Positions 19,889 through 32,312 of a stretch of 64,000 bases of DNA are shown here, piece after piece. This DNA comes from Mastacembelus armatus (taxonomy: Eukaryota > Chordata > Actinopteri > Synbranchiformes > Mastacembelidae): positions 11,790,972 through 11,854,971 of the forward strand of contig NC_046636.1 of NCBI RefSeq assembly GCF_900324485.2, given 5' to 3'. Made by a program: the position numbers and the translations under genes. The notes below the pieces were generated by a model, which saw only the letters and a list, made by a program, of their open reading frames with translations, did no database searches and was not told the origin of the DNA. Each line of letters begins with the position of its first letter. Within the stretch, counting starts at the first letter, position 1.

Positions 19889-21140
19889 TAAAAAAAAAAG
19901 GTAACTGTTAAATGTATTAGCAAAGCCAGCTAACTATCCCTGTTAGCTTAATACGAAAATGTTTAAATATTAGCTGTCATCCTTTAGCGTTAAGACCCAT
20001 TTCGTGTTGTATGTAACGTTATTCAGCTATTTTTAATCCGGCTAACATTGTGAGTTTTGGGTCGTCATTATCACATGCTGTAGCTCACCAGAGCAGCAGC
20101 TTTCTTTTGCTCTGTACCGATGTTTTGGTTTTAAATGTGCTTCGTAGTGTTTTGACTGTCTTCATGTTGTTCCAGTAGATACGTCCAGACAACAAACAAA
20201 GAACAATGATGGTGTTTGCATTACCAAAACATTAAGTTTCTCCGAGAGAAGACATCTGATGAAAATTTACTGCAACGCTTCAGATTGTAAGAGTCATTAT
20301 TTCGTAAATGATGGTTAAATTAGAGGCTGAAATTGAAACTGCATCGTGAGTTGAGTTAAATGACACGCTTCTTTGCTCACTCAAAATTATTGTTTCAGTT
20401 TGAAAGTAATCACGACTAGTATGAAGTTTATATTTATAAACAGTTTCTGTTTGCTTGTGTAACCTCTCAGAATCTTCAGTAGCTTCATCATGAGCCAAAC
20501 ACTGGTTTACCTTACATAACGCTTAAAGAGCCAGCTGGATGTAATGCTATACTGAATATGTCAGGCTGAGTGGCATGTGTACAAAATTAGAGCTGAAAGG
20601 ACTTGTCAGGAAGCAAATACAGAATTAAACAAGAGCTATGTTAGAATATATTATCATTTATTTCATTTTTAATTCATGCAAAAAGTAAAATGTTTCTGTC
20701 TTTTCAAATATATGTATTTGCAGATTTTATCAGTATTCTTTGACAGTAAACTGAACACTGTCAAGAAGATGTCACTCTGGAAAGTTGACAAAAATTCACA
20801 TTATATGTGCTTGCAAAAAATTTCATCTTGAAGTTTTATTTAGACTGCTAGACCAACAACTTCAGAATGTACAGTGCAACACATAGCTAACACATAGTTT
20901 ATGTACCTACAGACAAATGTTTCACCTGTTTTTGAAGCTACTTAAGGTGTAATTTGCAAGGAATATTAGAAAAATTTTAAGCTCCTACTGATACTGCCTG
21001 ACTTTGATTTCACTGTTTTCAGAGCCATTAATATGCTCACTATTTCCTGAATATATTACAAAATTGTAAAAAAAAATAGATATAATTCTTTTAGTTCTAG
21101 CTGGATATAAAATTACCACTTTTTTGTTTTTGCAGCCGGC

Positions 21141-21636
21141 ATGGAAGACAAGGCAAATGGCTCTGTTGAAACCAAAAGGTATAATCTGCATTTCGACATA
21201 AGAATTAAGAGAACATAAGAGAAAGATTTGTTCTAAATGACTGTTACAGTTCAGTGTGCATGGACATTAAGATCTATCCATTCACTGTGACAGCCCAGTG
21301 GAGAATGGTCAGCTGCCGGACCCTGCCAATTGGGGGGTCGCTGATGTTGTCAATTACTTCAAAGCAACGGGGTTCGAGGAACAAGCCACAGCTTTCCAGG
21401 ATCAGGTTGAAGTGTTCTTCCTGCTCAAAATACTTGTCACATGTTGAAACAAATTACGGTGTGAATCAAATATTTCTCTCTACAACTGACAGGAAATCGA
21501 TGGCAAGTCCCTGCTCCTGATGACACGTAACGACGTCCTGACGGGCCTGTCGATAAAGCTCGGCCCTGCACTGAAGATCTACGAGTATCACGTAAAGCCG
21601 CTGCAGACTCAGCACCTGAAGAGCAACGCCTCATAG
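21141..21636 (+). CDS. samd13: Sterile alpha motif domain-containing protein 13
   Basis: Three coding exons: 21141-21178 (exon opens at 21136 after a tgcag acceptor), 21294-21405 and 21493-21636. They join to 294 nt (97 aa). The protein starts [12 protein letters not shown] and runs into a single SAM domain at about residues 27-92 ([16 protein letters not shown], then [16 protein letters not shown] and [17 protein letters not shown]), the SAMD13/L3MBTL-like type. SAM domains mediate protein-protein or polymer contacts; the specific role of SAMD13 is poorly known. Position between prkacb and uox matches the vertebrate order. The human protein is slightly longer at its N-terminus, so an upstream alternative start is possible, but the ATG chosen is the first in this exon. 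Confidence 0.93.
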
Positions 21637-21914
21637 CACTGCAGGCCATCCCAACGCCCTCCGCTGTGACAATCATCATGCCAGGAGACTCCAGGTTAGC
21701 TGCCGCCTCACAAAGACTCCTCTGACCACAGTGGCACCTTAACAAGAATTTGAATGCTGTATGTTTTTATAAGCATGGGACCCAAAAATGGGTTTCACAT
21801 GGAGTCCACTCAGCTGTTTACCCTTTCAGCCATTCTTATTTTTGCTGCTTGAGATATGTATTTTTTGTGTTTTATTTTAAAAAAAGGAAATTTGAGAAGA
21901 ATATTCTGCAGGTA

Positions 21915-21935
21915 TGGTGTGTGTGTGTGTGTGTG
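21915..21935. repeat. (GT)n microsatellite in samd13 3'UTR
   Basis: A run of about ten gt dinucleotides, directly after the reading frame end region of samd13 and inside its presumed 3'UTR. Confidence 0.9.
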
Positions 21936-22456
21936 AATGTGAATGCGTGAATTAAAGTGAATTAACCTAGCCTGGTTTAAACCTTTGACGCACCTTCAAA
22001 AAAGTAACGTAAATGTCCCTTCGTCCCAAAAATGTGCAAAGGTGCATCAAAGGGTTAAAAAAAAAAGGTATTTGTATATAAGATGATATATAGCTGAAAA
22101 TTGTGTATGCTCTGTCATACCTGAACACTGATACATGCGGAGAGTTATTCTGGCGCATCCTATTTTGCCGTAAAGTCAGTTTTTATGCTCAAAACTGTGC
22201 AGCTGAGTCCATGAAAAACATGTAACAATGAAGCATTTTGTTCCCAGACACAAGCCAAACGAAAGCCTCTTTGTTCTTGCACACCTTCATTATCTTATCT
22301 TGGCTTCAGGCTTTTGACATGAAATATTTATGTGTATATATTCATATTATGTTCCTACCTGTGGTGCTTTTCAGCATTGTCACAAAGACAACTGTACTGA
22401 AGTGTGTATATGTGCAACATAACACTGGAGTTTGAATATCTGAATCAAAGATTTGC

Positions 22457-22462
22457 AATAAA
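22457..22462 (+). terminator. samd13: Poly(A) signal, samd13
   Basis: Canonical AATAAA about 820 nt after the samd13 stop codon and just short of the uox 3' end on the other strand. Confidence 0.6.
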
Positions 22463-22528
22463 TGGTGCTCTTTTCTCACCAAAGAACATTATAGTTTAAA
22501 ATTTGACAGTAGTTTCCTTGTACTTAAT

Positions 22529-22534
22529 TTTATT
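22529..22534 (-). terminator. uox: Poly(A) signal, uox
   Basis: TTTATT on the plus strand is AATAAA on the minus strand, about 190 nt beyond the uox stop codon. The predicted cleavage site is within a few tens of bases of the samd13 one. Confidence 0.55.
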
Positions 22535-22724
22535 TGATTAGATATTCACATCACATGGTAAGCAGCATTAATCATGTTTGAATTAAGATGTAATTCTGAC
22601 AAAAGCACTTAAAATGTTTGTTTTTAGAACCTGGCAATGTAAATACCAGGTTGACCTTTCTGTTGCTTATTAAGGGTGATGTGTTGCTCAGGGCAGCTGC
22701 ATTTCTGTATTTATATAGACGCCT

Positions 22725-25700
22725 TTACAGCTTTGCTTGCTGTTTCCTGCGCACTGTCCCTGTGATGTTCCCTGAGGGGTTATCCAGGGGAAGAAGTATC
22801 TGTGAGGGGAAAAAAAAAAACACAGTAATACCCAATAATTTCATACCTAGAAAAACTTAAATGATTTGTTTTAATAACCAAACTTACTTCATCTCTGTTG
22901 TCAAGACCCATTTTTGTCATGTCTATGGTGAAATAATGCTGGTTGGGCATCACAATCTCTATTTCATCCACCTAAAAGAGAATTTTCATTTTACAGCTTG
23001 AGTTTTGTGAAAAGCTTGTAATATACTGTAATATACTGTATGTGGCATCATACTGAACTTTAAATATTTGTAATAATATGTTTGTGTATGCCCAAGTAAG
23101 AATTTAGAGTAAAGTACAAATGATGATATTGCTTCTGTGTACAGCTGTTAATTCATTTATATTTTTGATATGTGTAGCAGTTATGAGGTTTTATGTATAG
23201 AATATGTTAGAGGCAGTGACAGATTTTAATTCTGGTATTGCTAAAACAGCATATCTACATTATATGTAAATGGTTGTGATGTTAATGTGAGCATACCTCA
23301 GGAACTCTGTTCAGAACCAACACCTGTGTGTCATAAAGTGTCTTCTGCACAGAGGGGGAGAACTCTCCACGGTCATAGGGGCCTGCAAACCTCTCAGTAA
23401 TTGTCTCCTTAACACATTCCCTATGAGTACAGTGATGTGATGATCATTCCATTTTTTCTAAATGCTTGTCAGAAAGAGCTTTCCTTCTGTTTTAAAAGTT
23501 ACACTTTATGGTAAATTCCACTGTCTATGAAGTTAATGAATGCAGTGTTCTCTCTGACCAGTCTTTAACAGATAATTACCATGCAGCATTGAAGTCAACA
23601 CCCTGAATCTTGTTGTAGCACCATCGAGAATAGACAGAGGTGCAGAAACACCTGTCCTTGGTGTCTTTCAGAGTAGTGAAGCGGTCTCGGAGGAAACCCT
23701 CAAAACCAGACTGAGTGGTTTTCAGCACCTTCATGTTCTTCATCCCACTGTGAACCACAGGAATGCCTGTATTGGGACACAGAGTCCACAGGTATAGTCT
23801 AATCGGAAACATCAGCTAAATTTTGATGGCTCACAACAAAATGGCGGTCATCATCAGTGACCTACTCCATTGACAAATGCCATAGTTTTAATTCCTTTCA
23901 TTTGCGCCATACAGTACTGGATTCAATCATGATGCATGTAGAATTCAAACTGGACAGAGATCAGACCATGATATGAACAGAATGCATTGCTGCTCACATA
24001 TATAGTAACTACTGGCAAATAAAGACCTTGACACTACTGCAGGATATTACCCTGGAGAAAAACATTTACAACGTAACATTTTCCTGAGCCACAAGTTTTT
24101 TCATACAGAGGTAAGTAGAACTTTTGAACTCCCTTCAAGATGCAATGAGATGTTTATCTCATCTCAAAGAAACAATGACAAACTGTGGAAGTGCATTTTT
24201 AAATATATTAAGCCCAGCTAGTGTTTGTGTAGTTATGCTTACCATTGCGAGTCTGTTCAACATCGCAGAAGTGGCAAGCTTCTGGACTGAAAATAAACGC
24301 GTGAGCATGCTCTACCCCATTCTGAGAGAGAGAAAGGTCTGCATCTTAGTCCACATGGCAATCTCACTCAGAGTATAAATCAAGCTTAACCACAGCCAAG
24401 AGTGATGTTATGGGGTCCTTTAGTACACTTCACATCATTTGAGGTTACTGTACTTACAGTGAATTAAATTAAAATTTCAAGATATTATTCTGCTTGCTGC
24501 AATTATTTAATATGTCCTTCCACTTTTTTAGGTGTAGCAGTTCCTGGGACCTGGATCTTTAAGCACTGCTAAAGAGGAACGTAAAACCCCATGACAATGT
24601 ATATGTAGGCATCCAGAATTTTTTTGAAAAAAAAATGTGTGAAAAAAAACTCATCTTTAGTATCATTGGTTCTTCTTGTATTTTTCAGTTTCTGAAAGGT
24701 AAAATGTGTGCAATCAAAAAGTTAAAACTCGTGTTCTTTCTATGCCTGATCACTGAACCCTTTTTTTTTTACCTTCTCCAGTCTTCTCCATGGGGCTTCC
24801 TCCATGTAAACTTTGGCCCTCAGCACATGGTTGAAAGAGGTGAGGAAATGATGACAGATATCTAGAGAAAACTGTTCGATGGTCTTTACCTAAACAGATG
24901 TCAATAACACTAAAATCAGAGATAAAACAAACACGTTTCAGTTTTATGAGAAACAGTTACCTAACATGAACTGGAACACAAAGAACTAAAACAAGTGCTA
25001 ACTGGGCAGTATTTTAACAGGGTATGTTTACCTCTCCTTATATTTGAACTATGTGCTGACACGAGTCACTTGTGACTGTATATTAAGAGTAAATGAATAA
25101 CTATATATGAAGCCTCCCAGTCAAGTGAATGAAAAAAACAGTTTTCTATTGAAATGAACCCTAAAAGCATATTAACACTTGACTTCTACTGTATGCAGCT
25201 ACTCTTGGTTTAAAACTGGATGACAATTTGCTTTTCATAGGACCTATGAAATAAATTACTTTTTAGTTGATTACACATTGTTCTGTCATTACTGTAGCAA
25301 GGATTAAATCATTGATGCATGTTACAGTCTGAAATTGAGTACACATCCTCATAACCATCAGACGTGACTGCTATTAAATATTTCTCAGGTTTAAACACTT
25401 CTCCAGTAAGAATAAAAGATCTAGTTTGTGGAAAACCCTGCAGACCTGATTCTGGTAACACCATTTACCATCTGTTCATTGGCTTCAAATCTGTTAACAT
25501 TGTTCCCCTATGCAGTGATCAGGAAGTTTATTGGTTGAGCATACTCACACAATATAGGGTCTGTAATTTGTAGCTGTGGCCCTGTTCAAGGTTACAAGCT
25601 GCAGTACAAAGACACAACCTACCCCCTTAAGCTTAGCTAGGGCATGGACAGTGTTTTTGATGGTATCAGTGGGGATGATATCTGAGTTGTCTCCACTCAG

Positions 25701-26853
25701 ATAATCCTTCCGTGATTTGAGTGTGAGCTCCACATTAGTCTTCAGCTCAATGATGTCGTGGTGGCCCTTCTGTCTCCTGATGACCAGCACCTTCACTTCA
25801 TTCTTTCCATAGCCTGTTTTCACAAACTCCACATTCTGCACACACCAGGGACAGATTACTGACATTTTGCAGTTCAGCACTTTCCAGTTCTGCACACTAT
25901 TTTATTTATTTTATATATAGATATAGATATCCTCTTTTTTTTCTATATAATGTGACCTTCAGTCAGTCACTGTGTGCACTTTTACATCTGATAATATCTA
26001 TGTGCAGGTTTATTTAATGATGATTTTATTTTTATTTATGATGTTCTCACTGATTGGTTGCTTAGCCATGAATATTTTCTACATTCTAACATTAATTAAT
26101 TACTTAATTCATTCTTTAACTATACCCTCTTATCCTTAATTAGGGTCACAAGGATCTGCTGGAGCCTATCCCAGCTATCTTTTGGGTGAAAGGCAGGGTT
26201 GCACCCAGGACAGGTCACCAGTCCATCACAAGGCTCTAACATGAATTCCATCCATCCATCACAGGGACAGAGAGACAAACAACCTCACACACTCACACTC
26301 ACTCCTTTGGGCAATTTAGAGTCACTAATCAACCTAACATGCATGTTTTTGGACTGTGGTAGAAAACAGGAGTACCCGGAATAAACCCACACCTAACATG
26401 AATTCATTCTTGATAATTTATTAATGAAATGTGTCTGAAGATATTAATACAATTATATGTGCATACTATATATACAATATATATACATTAATATACATTT
26501 GAATCTATTAATACTTTTTGATGTAAGAGAAAATATGCAAATGTTTATTGTTAGACTTCCTCAAGAGCACTAGTATAAGTCTCAATGTGATAATTTAAAG
26601 AGTAAGAAATTTAATATGAAATCTCTATGTACATACATATTTTGTATTTTGAGGCATTAATGTTTGACAGTGGTTTAGAATTTGAGTATCTTCAGATCAT
26701 GGTTTAGTCCTGTGGGTGTTGATACCAAGAATGAAACATAGTCAACAGCTGAATCATTTAAAGCAGACTCACCATTATATGCTGTTTTTTCAGACAAAAA
26801 ATACACCTGTGTGTAATATAAAGACTAGTTACCTGATCTGAAGCAGCTGCCAT
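22725..26853 (-). CDS. uox: Urate oxidase (uricase), apparently intact
   Basis: Eight exons in minus-strand order: 26853-26833, 25835-25623, 24889-24773, 24321-24243, 23766-23580, 23420-23297, 22971-22888, 22799-22725. They join in frame to 900 nt (299 aa), close to mouse uricase (303 aa). Start [20 protein letters not shown]. Residues matching the known uricase catalytic triad are visible: Lys18 in YGKNEV, Thr63 in [11 protein letters not shown], His259 in PNQHYF. Family blocks include [20 protein letters not shown] and [20 protein letters not shown]. The C-terminus is AKL, an accepted PTS1 peroxisome signal. The enzyme oxidises urate to 5-hydroxyisourate, the first step to allantoin, in peroxisomes. 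All junctions are GT-AG and no stop or frame break was seen, unlike the human pseudogene. Intron 1 carries SINE pieces. It is divergent from dnase2b and tail-to-tail with samd13. Confidence 0.96.
26100..26236 (-). repeat. SINE fragment A (same family as 4.8 kb copy)
   Basis: Minus-oriented 3' part of the SINE (tatacccgctt-like start, gctggagcctatcccagct, caggtcaccagtccatcac). It lies in uox intron 1 and is cut short where fragment B begins. Confidence 0.8.
26249..26392 (-). repeat. SINE fragment B, internally deleted, with its own target duplication
   Basis: Starts with ccat repeats (the tail), then jumps to the mid-body (acagagagacaaacaac) and runs to the ggactgtgg...ggagtacccgga region. 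It is flanked by the exact 13-bp repeat ctaacatgaattc at 26236-26248 and 26393-26405, so it appears to be an independent insertion next to fragment A. Confidence 0.7.
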
Positions 26854-27230
26854 GCTATCTTCCTTTTCTTTACTTGCTGTACTGTCTCCAGCAAAAGGTG
26901 TCTCTACCAACAGAGGAGGATTTTGTAGAGGGTGGTGCTCTCTTTGTACTCAGGCTATTGGCTTAGGTGTAAGTTCAACCCATTTTAGCTTGGCTTTTGT
27001 CTATAATATTTACACTTCCAAACATGCAAATGCACACACAAACTTTAGTCTTGCTTTACTACATGTGGGATCACACAGAGAATTCACACCTTCATACATT
27101 TTATAACATAGATATTTTGTTGTTTTGTAGTTTTGAGATTCCAGATAATACATTTCACTGTATTAATGATTAATAATAGTAGTCTATAACCTGTCTGCTG
27201 ATTTAATTTATAAATGTGTCTCAGGTTGTA

Positions 27231-27623
27231 TTCACACCTGAGCAGTTGTTCAGAGGGGCGTTTAACCCCAAAGATCAGTTCGTTTTGTCATATGTGAACA
27301 TAGTGATCGTGCTCGGATGCAGAATAAAACAAGCAGGCTGCGATCGCCAAGAAGGGGTGGTCTCGACCCACTTCCATTGGAGCCCTGTAGAGGTCCGTTT
27401 TCAGTGCGAACATACTCAAAACAGCAACCAGGAAAACAGACTCATAACTGTGGTTCAGAGAAGTCAAAGAAAAAACAGAATAGAAGATTAAATGAAAGTG
27501 TTTCATTACACACCTTGTTTCCTGTTGCATACTGAGATCACTTTTAAACAGATGGTTTCCATCGCTCAACTTTCAGTTCACTAAAAAAGATCACTGTGGT
27601 TGTACTGAGCTCTCAAGTGTGAA
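27231..27623. mobile_element. Probable MITE with short inverted ends
   Basis: About 393 bp bounded by ttcacacctgag (27231-27242) and the near-perfect inverse ctcaagtgtgaa (27612-27623). No transposase is encoded. The superfamily is not certain and no target duplication could be settled. Confidence 0.45.
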
Positions 27624-27996
27624 CATTTCTTAAAAAAATGAAAGAAAAAAAAAATCCCTGGATAATAAATGTGCAGTATGTGGACTCAACATTTTTACAC
27701 ACTAACAGTACAGTCTATTTTTTAACTAAAACTAGACTAAAACAAACAAATATCAATGAACTTAAAGTTATATACATGTTTCCAGAAAGACCAGTGTTTC
27801 CCCTGCCATTCATTTTGCAACCTCCTGCACTCCCAGAAGAAAGTCACAAAGCAGGTGCGTTTTACACGCATATGAAAAGTTAGGCTTGTATGAAAGATTG
27901 AAATACATTCGAGCAGTTCACATTTTTGAAATTACAGAGACGGTTACTGTTTTTACAATTACAGTACTTCGGTGGTTGTTTGATGGGAACATGCTC

Positions 27997-28026
27997 CACA
28001 CACACATACAAACACACACACACACA
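27997..28026. repeat. CA-rich microsatellite
   Basis: Imperfect (CA)n run interrupted by ta and aa steps. Confidence 0.85.
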
Positions 28027-28667
28027 GAGCAAAGCAGGTGAGACAGGTTAAGTGAGAGAAACTAGAGTTAAAGACAGCTAGTCACAGCAAACAAGCAAAC
28101 ATTCCCAACCCAACCCTGATCTATAGGAAGAGTTAGATGGTTGACTGTAAATTGATTACTTTTGATAGCAATACAAACAATATCCAACGGCATGTCACCA
28201 AAGTCCTTAAATCAGAAACTGTAGCTCTTGTTCAGTAAAAGTTTTCTACTTGTAATAACTATTACATGGAGCTTTAATAACACTCTGTCTTTGTCCTCTG
28301 ACATTGGTGCTTCTTGGTTTATGAAGTGAAGTGAAGTGAAGTAAAGTGACTTGTGTAGCCAAGTATGGTTTATAGTGTTTATGTATGTACTCAAAGCACA
28401 TTTAGATTATTTGCCCATTCACCCATTCACAGGCACCCTTAGACTGATGGCACCATGCAATCATTCATCCATTCACGCACTCTTACAACTTCAATATTTC
28501 CCTGCCATGTGACCACATCTTATGACTTCCTGTTTTGCATGTTCAGACAGCTGTATTGTATTCACTTTCAAAACTAGAGACAAAAAGAACACAACCTGAT
28601 GATAGATTTCAAACTTCCTTTTTGTCATCCACTGGTGCATTCACTTCAGTTGTAGGAGTCATTAAAC

Positions 28668-31600
28668 ATGGCCACACACTTCATTTTGTGCTTCCAGGTT
28701 ATCATGTTTTTCTGCTGCACAGTGAGTAGTGCTGACATTTCTTGTAGAAATGAAGCTGATGAGCCTGTTGACTGGTGAGTTGATATGATTCATTGTAATA
28801 TGCCGACAGGAATTAAACTTTAACAGTACATCTGTTAAACCAAGAAATTTTAGTTATGGTGTTGGCAGTGTCTTTGGGAGATAATCAAAAAAGATTATAT
28901 TTGTGACTATGTTGTGATACGCTGAGCCAGTAAACTGATATAAAATCTGTTTAATACCTCTTATTTCCAAGGTGTTTCGTAAACACAGAAGATTATTGCT
29001 GTGTCTCTGCTACAGGTTTATCATCTACAAGCTGCCCAGGTATAAGGTTGGAGTCGTGGGCAGTGGGGTGGAGTACATGTACCTGGACTCCACAGTAGGG
29101 CACTGGCAGATGAGTAAATTCATGGTTAACACCAGTCAAGGAGCCATAGCGAACACACTGAACCAACTTTACATGGGGAAAGCCTACAAGGTGAGATTTT
29201 CCTCTTATTCTTCAAGTGGGTTTTATACACTGATCAGCTGTTTCCTTATCTATATCAACCCCTCCCAGTTTGCTTATTTGTTTCCCATGGGCAAGCTGAT
29301 GAAGTAAATAACACAGTCCTTCCTCATGCCATTGTTTTTTTGCATGAAGGCATAAAAGTGAATTTTGAATTGATTATAGTTGTAATTTCTCAAGGCAGAA
29401 GGTAGTCGTGGGCCTCATTTAAACCATTTACTCCAGCATATTACAGTTGTTGACTTCTGATTCTGCACGTTTCTCTTATCACTTCTAAAGTGTGTCATTT
29501 GCTTTTTGGTGCATGCACATTGACAGTGTATGGTGCAGCATCAGGAAAGCAATTAGCACAAAATATTAGAAAGTAAATAAATATAAATAAAGTGTATAGG
29601 GGTTAAAGACTATAATTGATATACTAACAACCGATCACACCAAAATGATGGACTTCGCCACATACTGTTTGGATAACACACGTTTTTTCCCATCAGTCCA
29701 ATAGCTCAGTTTATGCACTCTACAATGATGCCCCACCAGTTCTGGATTACATCCAAGGATATGGACATACCAAAGGTAAAGTTTATTAAGACAATAAGAC
29801 CTTAGTAAGGTGTATTTTGATTGTGACTGTATGGAAAACTGGTAGCAGTCTGTGTCTTAAGATCATAATATTCATGACAGCAAAATGCCTCAAGGCAGTT
29901 GGTGTGTTATCACTGGCACTAAAAATACATAGGTGATTCTTTTAATATAAATTACATAAATAGTTTTTTAATTCATCAACCAACTTCACATAAAGTGCAG
30001 TAAAGGGAACATGAACTTCATGAACTCTAGTGAGTTCTTCGTGTTTTACTTGTCCTGCACAATGAGCCTGGGATCAATCAGACACCTGATGTTTTTGTGT
30101 GACAAGAATGTAAAACATCTGAAGTGCCTAAAACCTCTGCACAGTCAAAATCTGTGTTTGCATAACTTTTTTTTTGCAGCTTATGTGTTAAATTTTGCAT
30201 TTACTATGACATTTATTTTTGGGTTGTCCACATTTGAAGTTGATAGGGTACAATATGTCTCTTTTTGAAGATCAGGCAATTGGCGATAACACTGTAAAAA
30301 TGTATTTCGTAATGTGATGCATTCAGGGACATACTTTTTTGTGTCAACAATATGTTGTTAGTGGGCAAAGAGCATCTCTGATAATTCTTGTAGTGTCTGT
30401 CCTGACACTACAAGACAATGTAAATGTTTGTGCGTGCTGGTTTGCATGTACTGTATGTGTTGTGTAATGTGCTTCTGTGTGTTAAAGAGTTTTTTTGTTT
30501 GCATCCTGCAGGAGTACTGCTCTTTGATCGCTCTCAAGGTTTCTGGCTGTCGCACAGCATTCCCCATTTCCCCTCGTTCCCTGAAAGAGGCTACTTTTAC
30601 CCCTCCTCTGGCAAAGTCAATGGCCAGACTGCTCTGTGTGTCAGCTACCAGTATGAACAGTTTTTCCTTATAGGTGAGTGGACACTCATGACGCAACAGG
30701 GCCTAATTTACTCAAACTCTGTACACAACCCAGACTTCAAAGTCCAAAATTCTCAGTTTGTACTGTGTTTGGCCATCAGTAGTTTCTATACATAAATCTA
30801 TGACTCCAAATGTAAAACAAATTTGCAAAGTATTTGTTCAGTGATGTTTTAAAATCTCCCTACACTTAGATTTCATGATCTAGTACACAACTTATACTAG
30901 TGTGACATATTGAAGACTACACAATATAAAAATCTGAAAGTGTAGCTAAAAATATTTTTATTTCTAATGAAATTCCTTGTTGGTGTGTGAAGATGCTGCA
31001 AATGTAATTTGTGGTGTTTTTGATAGGATTTGACATTTTTTGGATTGTCTTGTGATTGCTTCTCTTTCAAACACTTTCAGGCAAATACAGTTGGTCATTA
31101 TAGCAGCTTTTAGAACATGCTTTTGTTTTTCTAATATACAATATCTCTTATTTCTCTCTTCTTTGTGATGCGCTCTACTTCTTCAGTAAAGCAGATGGTC
31201 TATATTTATCCACGTTTCTATAACTGCTCTGTACCTGCTGCATTCTTGGTCGACCTGCCACAGTTGGCCCAGTTATGTGCGGGATCCAAACCTGCTCTGA
31301 CCAAAGATAAGAGCGTGGAGCAACTTTTCTCTGTCCAAGGGGACAGGTTTGTCAGCTTTGTCAAATCGGAACACTTTGTAGATGGTAAGGTATTCCTCAC
31401 ATACTGTTGCTCATTTATATTTTAGTTTTTAGACATTTGCAATAGTTGTTATTTTGGGATTTTTAAAGATATATAAATATAATGAGACTAAAACAGACTG
31501 TGGAATTCCAAAACCACTATCACCAAAAAACATTAGTTTCACAGTAAATCTCACAGCGAAACTGCAGTTGTTTGCTTTGCATACAACTTCACCTCTTCAA

Positions 31601-32312
31601 ATAATGTCTCTACTGACTGCACATTTCACTTGTGAACCACAGTCACTCATAATCAGGTGTAGAAGAGTTAAGTACATGAAAACACCCACCCAAAATTATT
31701 CAATACTCCTAATGTTCTCAGCTTGGTGTATTATCAATATGAAGGCTGGATTTGGGCTGTAAGAAGGGGCTCATTTAATGTATTTATCACCACAATAGTT
31801 ACAGCATAATCACACATATAAGAACCTGATATTTATTATTTGTAAATGTATTTATTTATCTTCTGGGAAACTGGCAAGACCATTTAATAATTAGTCATTT
31901 ATTTTAATAACCAAGTTTGCAAAATATGCTTTAATATGTCATTATGAATCATAATGCAGCTGAACTATTGCCCTCAGATATCTACACGGGATGGGTGGCT
32001 CAGGTCCTGGATGCCGACCTGCTTGTAGAGACCTGGCAGAGAATAGGTCACGAGCTGCCCTCCAACTGCTCCCTGCCCAAACACACCATGAACATCAAGA
32101 GGATTCAGCTTCCTGGATCCGTCCTGTTCCGGTCAGACTATGACCATTCAAAGTGGTGTGTGTCTCTGGCTTATGAGGATCAGCTGACCTGTCTCGGGGA
32201 CCTGAACAGGGAAAGGGCCCAGCTATGGCGTGGTGGAGGGCTGGTCTGCTCCTTTAACCCTTTGATTTATAAGGCCTTCAGACAGGCAGTGGACTGGTAT
32301 ATTAGCTGCTAA
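28668..32312 (+). CDS. dnase2b: Deoxyribonuclease II beta (DNase2b)
   Basis: Six exons: 28668-28774, 29016-29190, 29697-29775, 30512-30673, 31187-31384, 31978-32312. They join to 1056 nt (351 aa), against 361 for human DNASE2B. The start at 28668 is the first ATG after an in-frame stop at 28653-28655 and gives a signal peptide (MATHFILCFQVIMFFC, cleavage near SSA-DISC). The fold has two HxK active-site motifs, both present: GHTKG (His118, split over exons 3 and 4) and DHSKW (His297). Further family marks are SCRNE, GFWLSHSIPHFP, ELPSNCSLP and TCLGDLNR. It is an acid, divalent-cation-independent endonuclease of lysosomes; the beta form is known for DNA removal in lens fibre cells. Naming as beta rests mainly on its place between uox and rpf1. 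A weak ATTAAA signal follows at 32628. Confidence 0.95.

Larger units (their letters stand above)
26854..28667. other. uox/dnase2b divergent intergenic region
   Basis: The 1.8 kb between two genes transcribed away from each other; it must hold both promoters. It contains a probable MITE (27231-27623), a CA-rich microsatellite (about 27997-28026) and a gtgaa-type short tandem run (about 28324-28350). No clear TATA box or other core element could be assigned. Confidence 0.6.
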
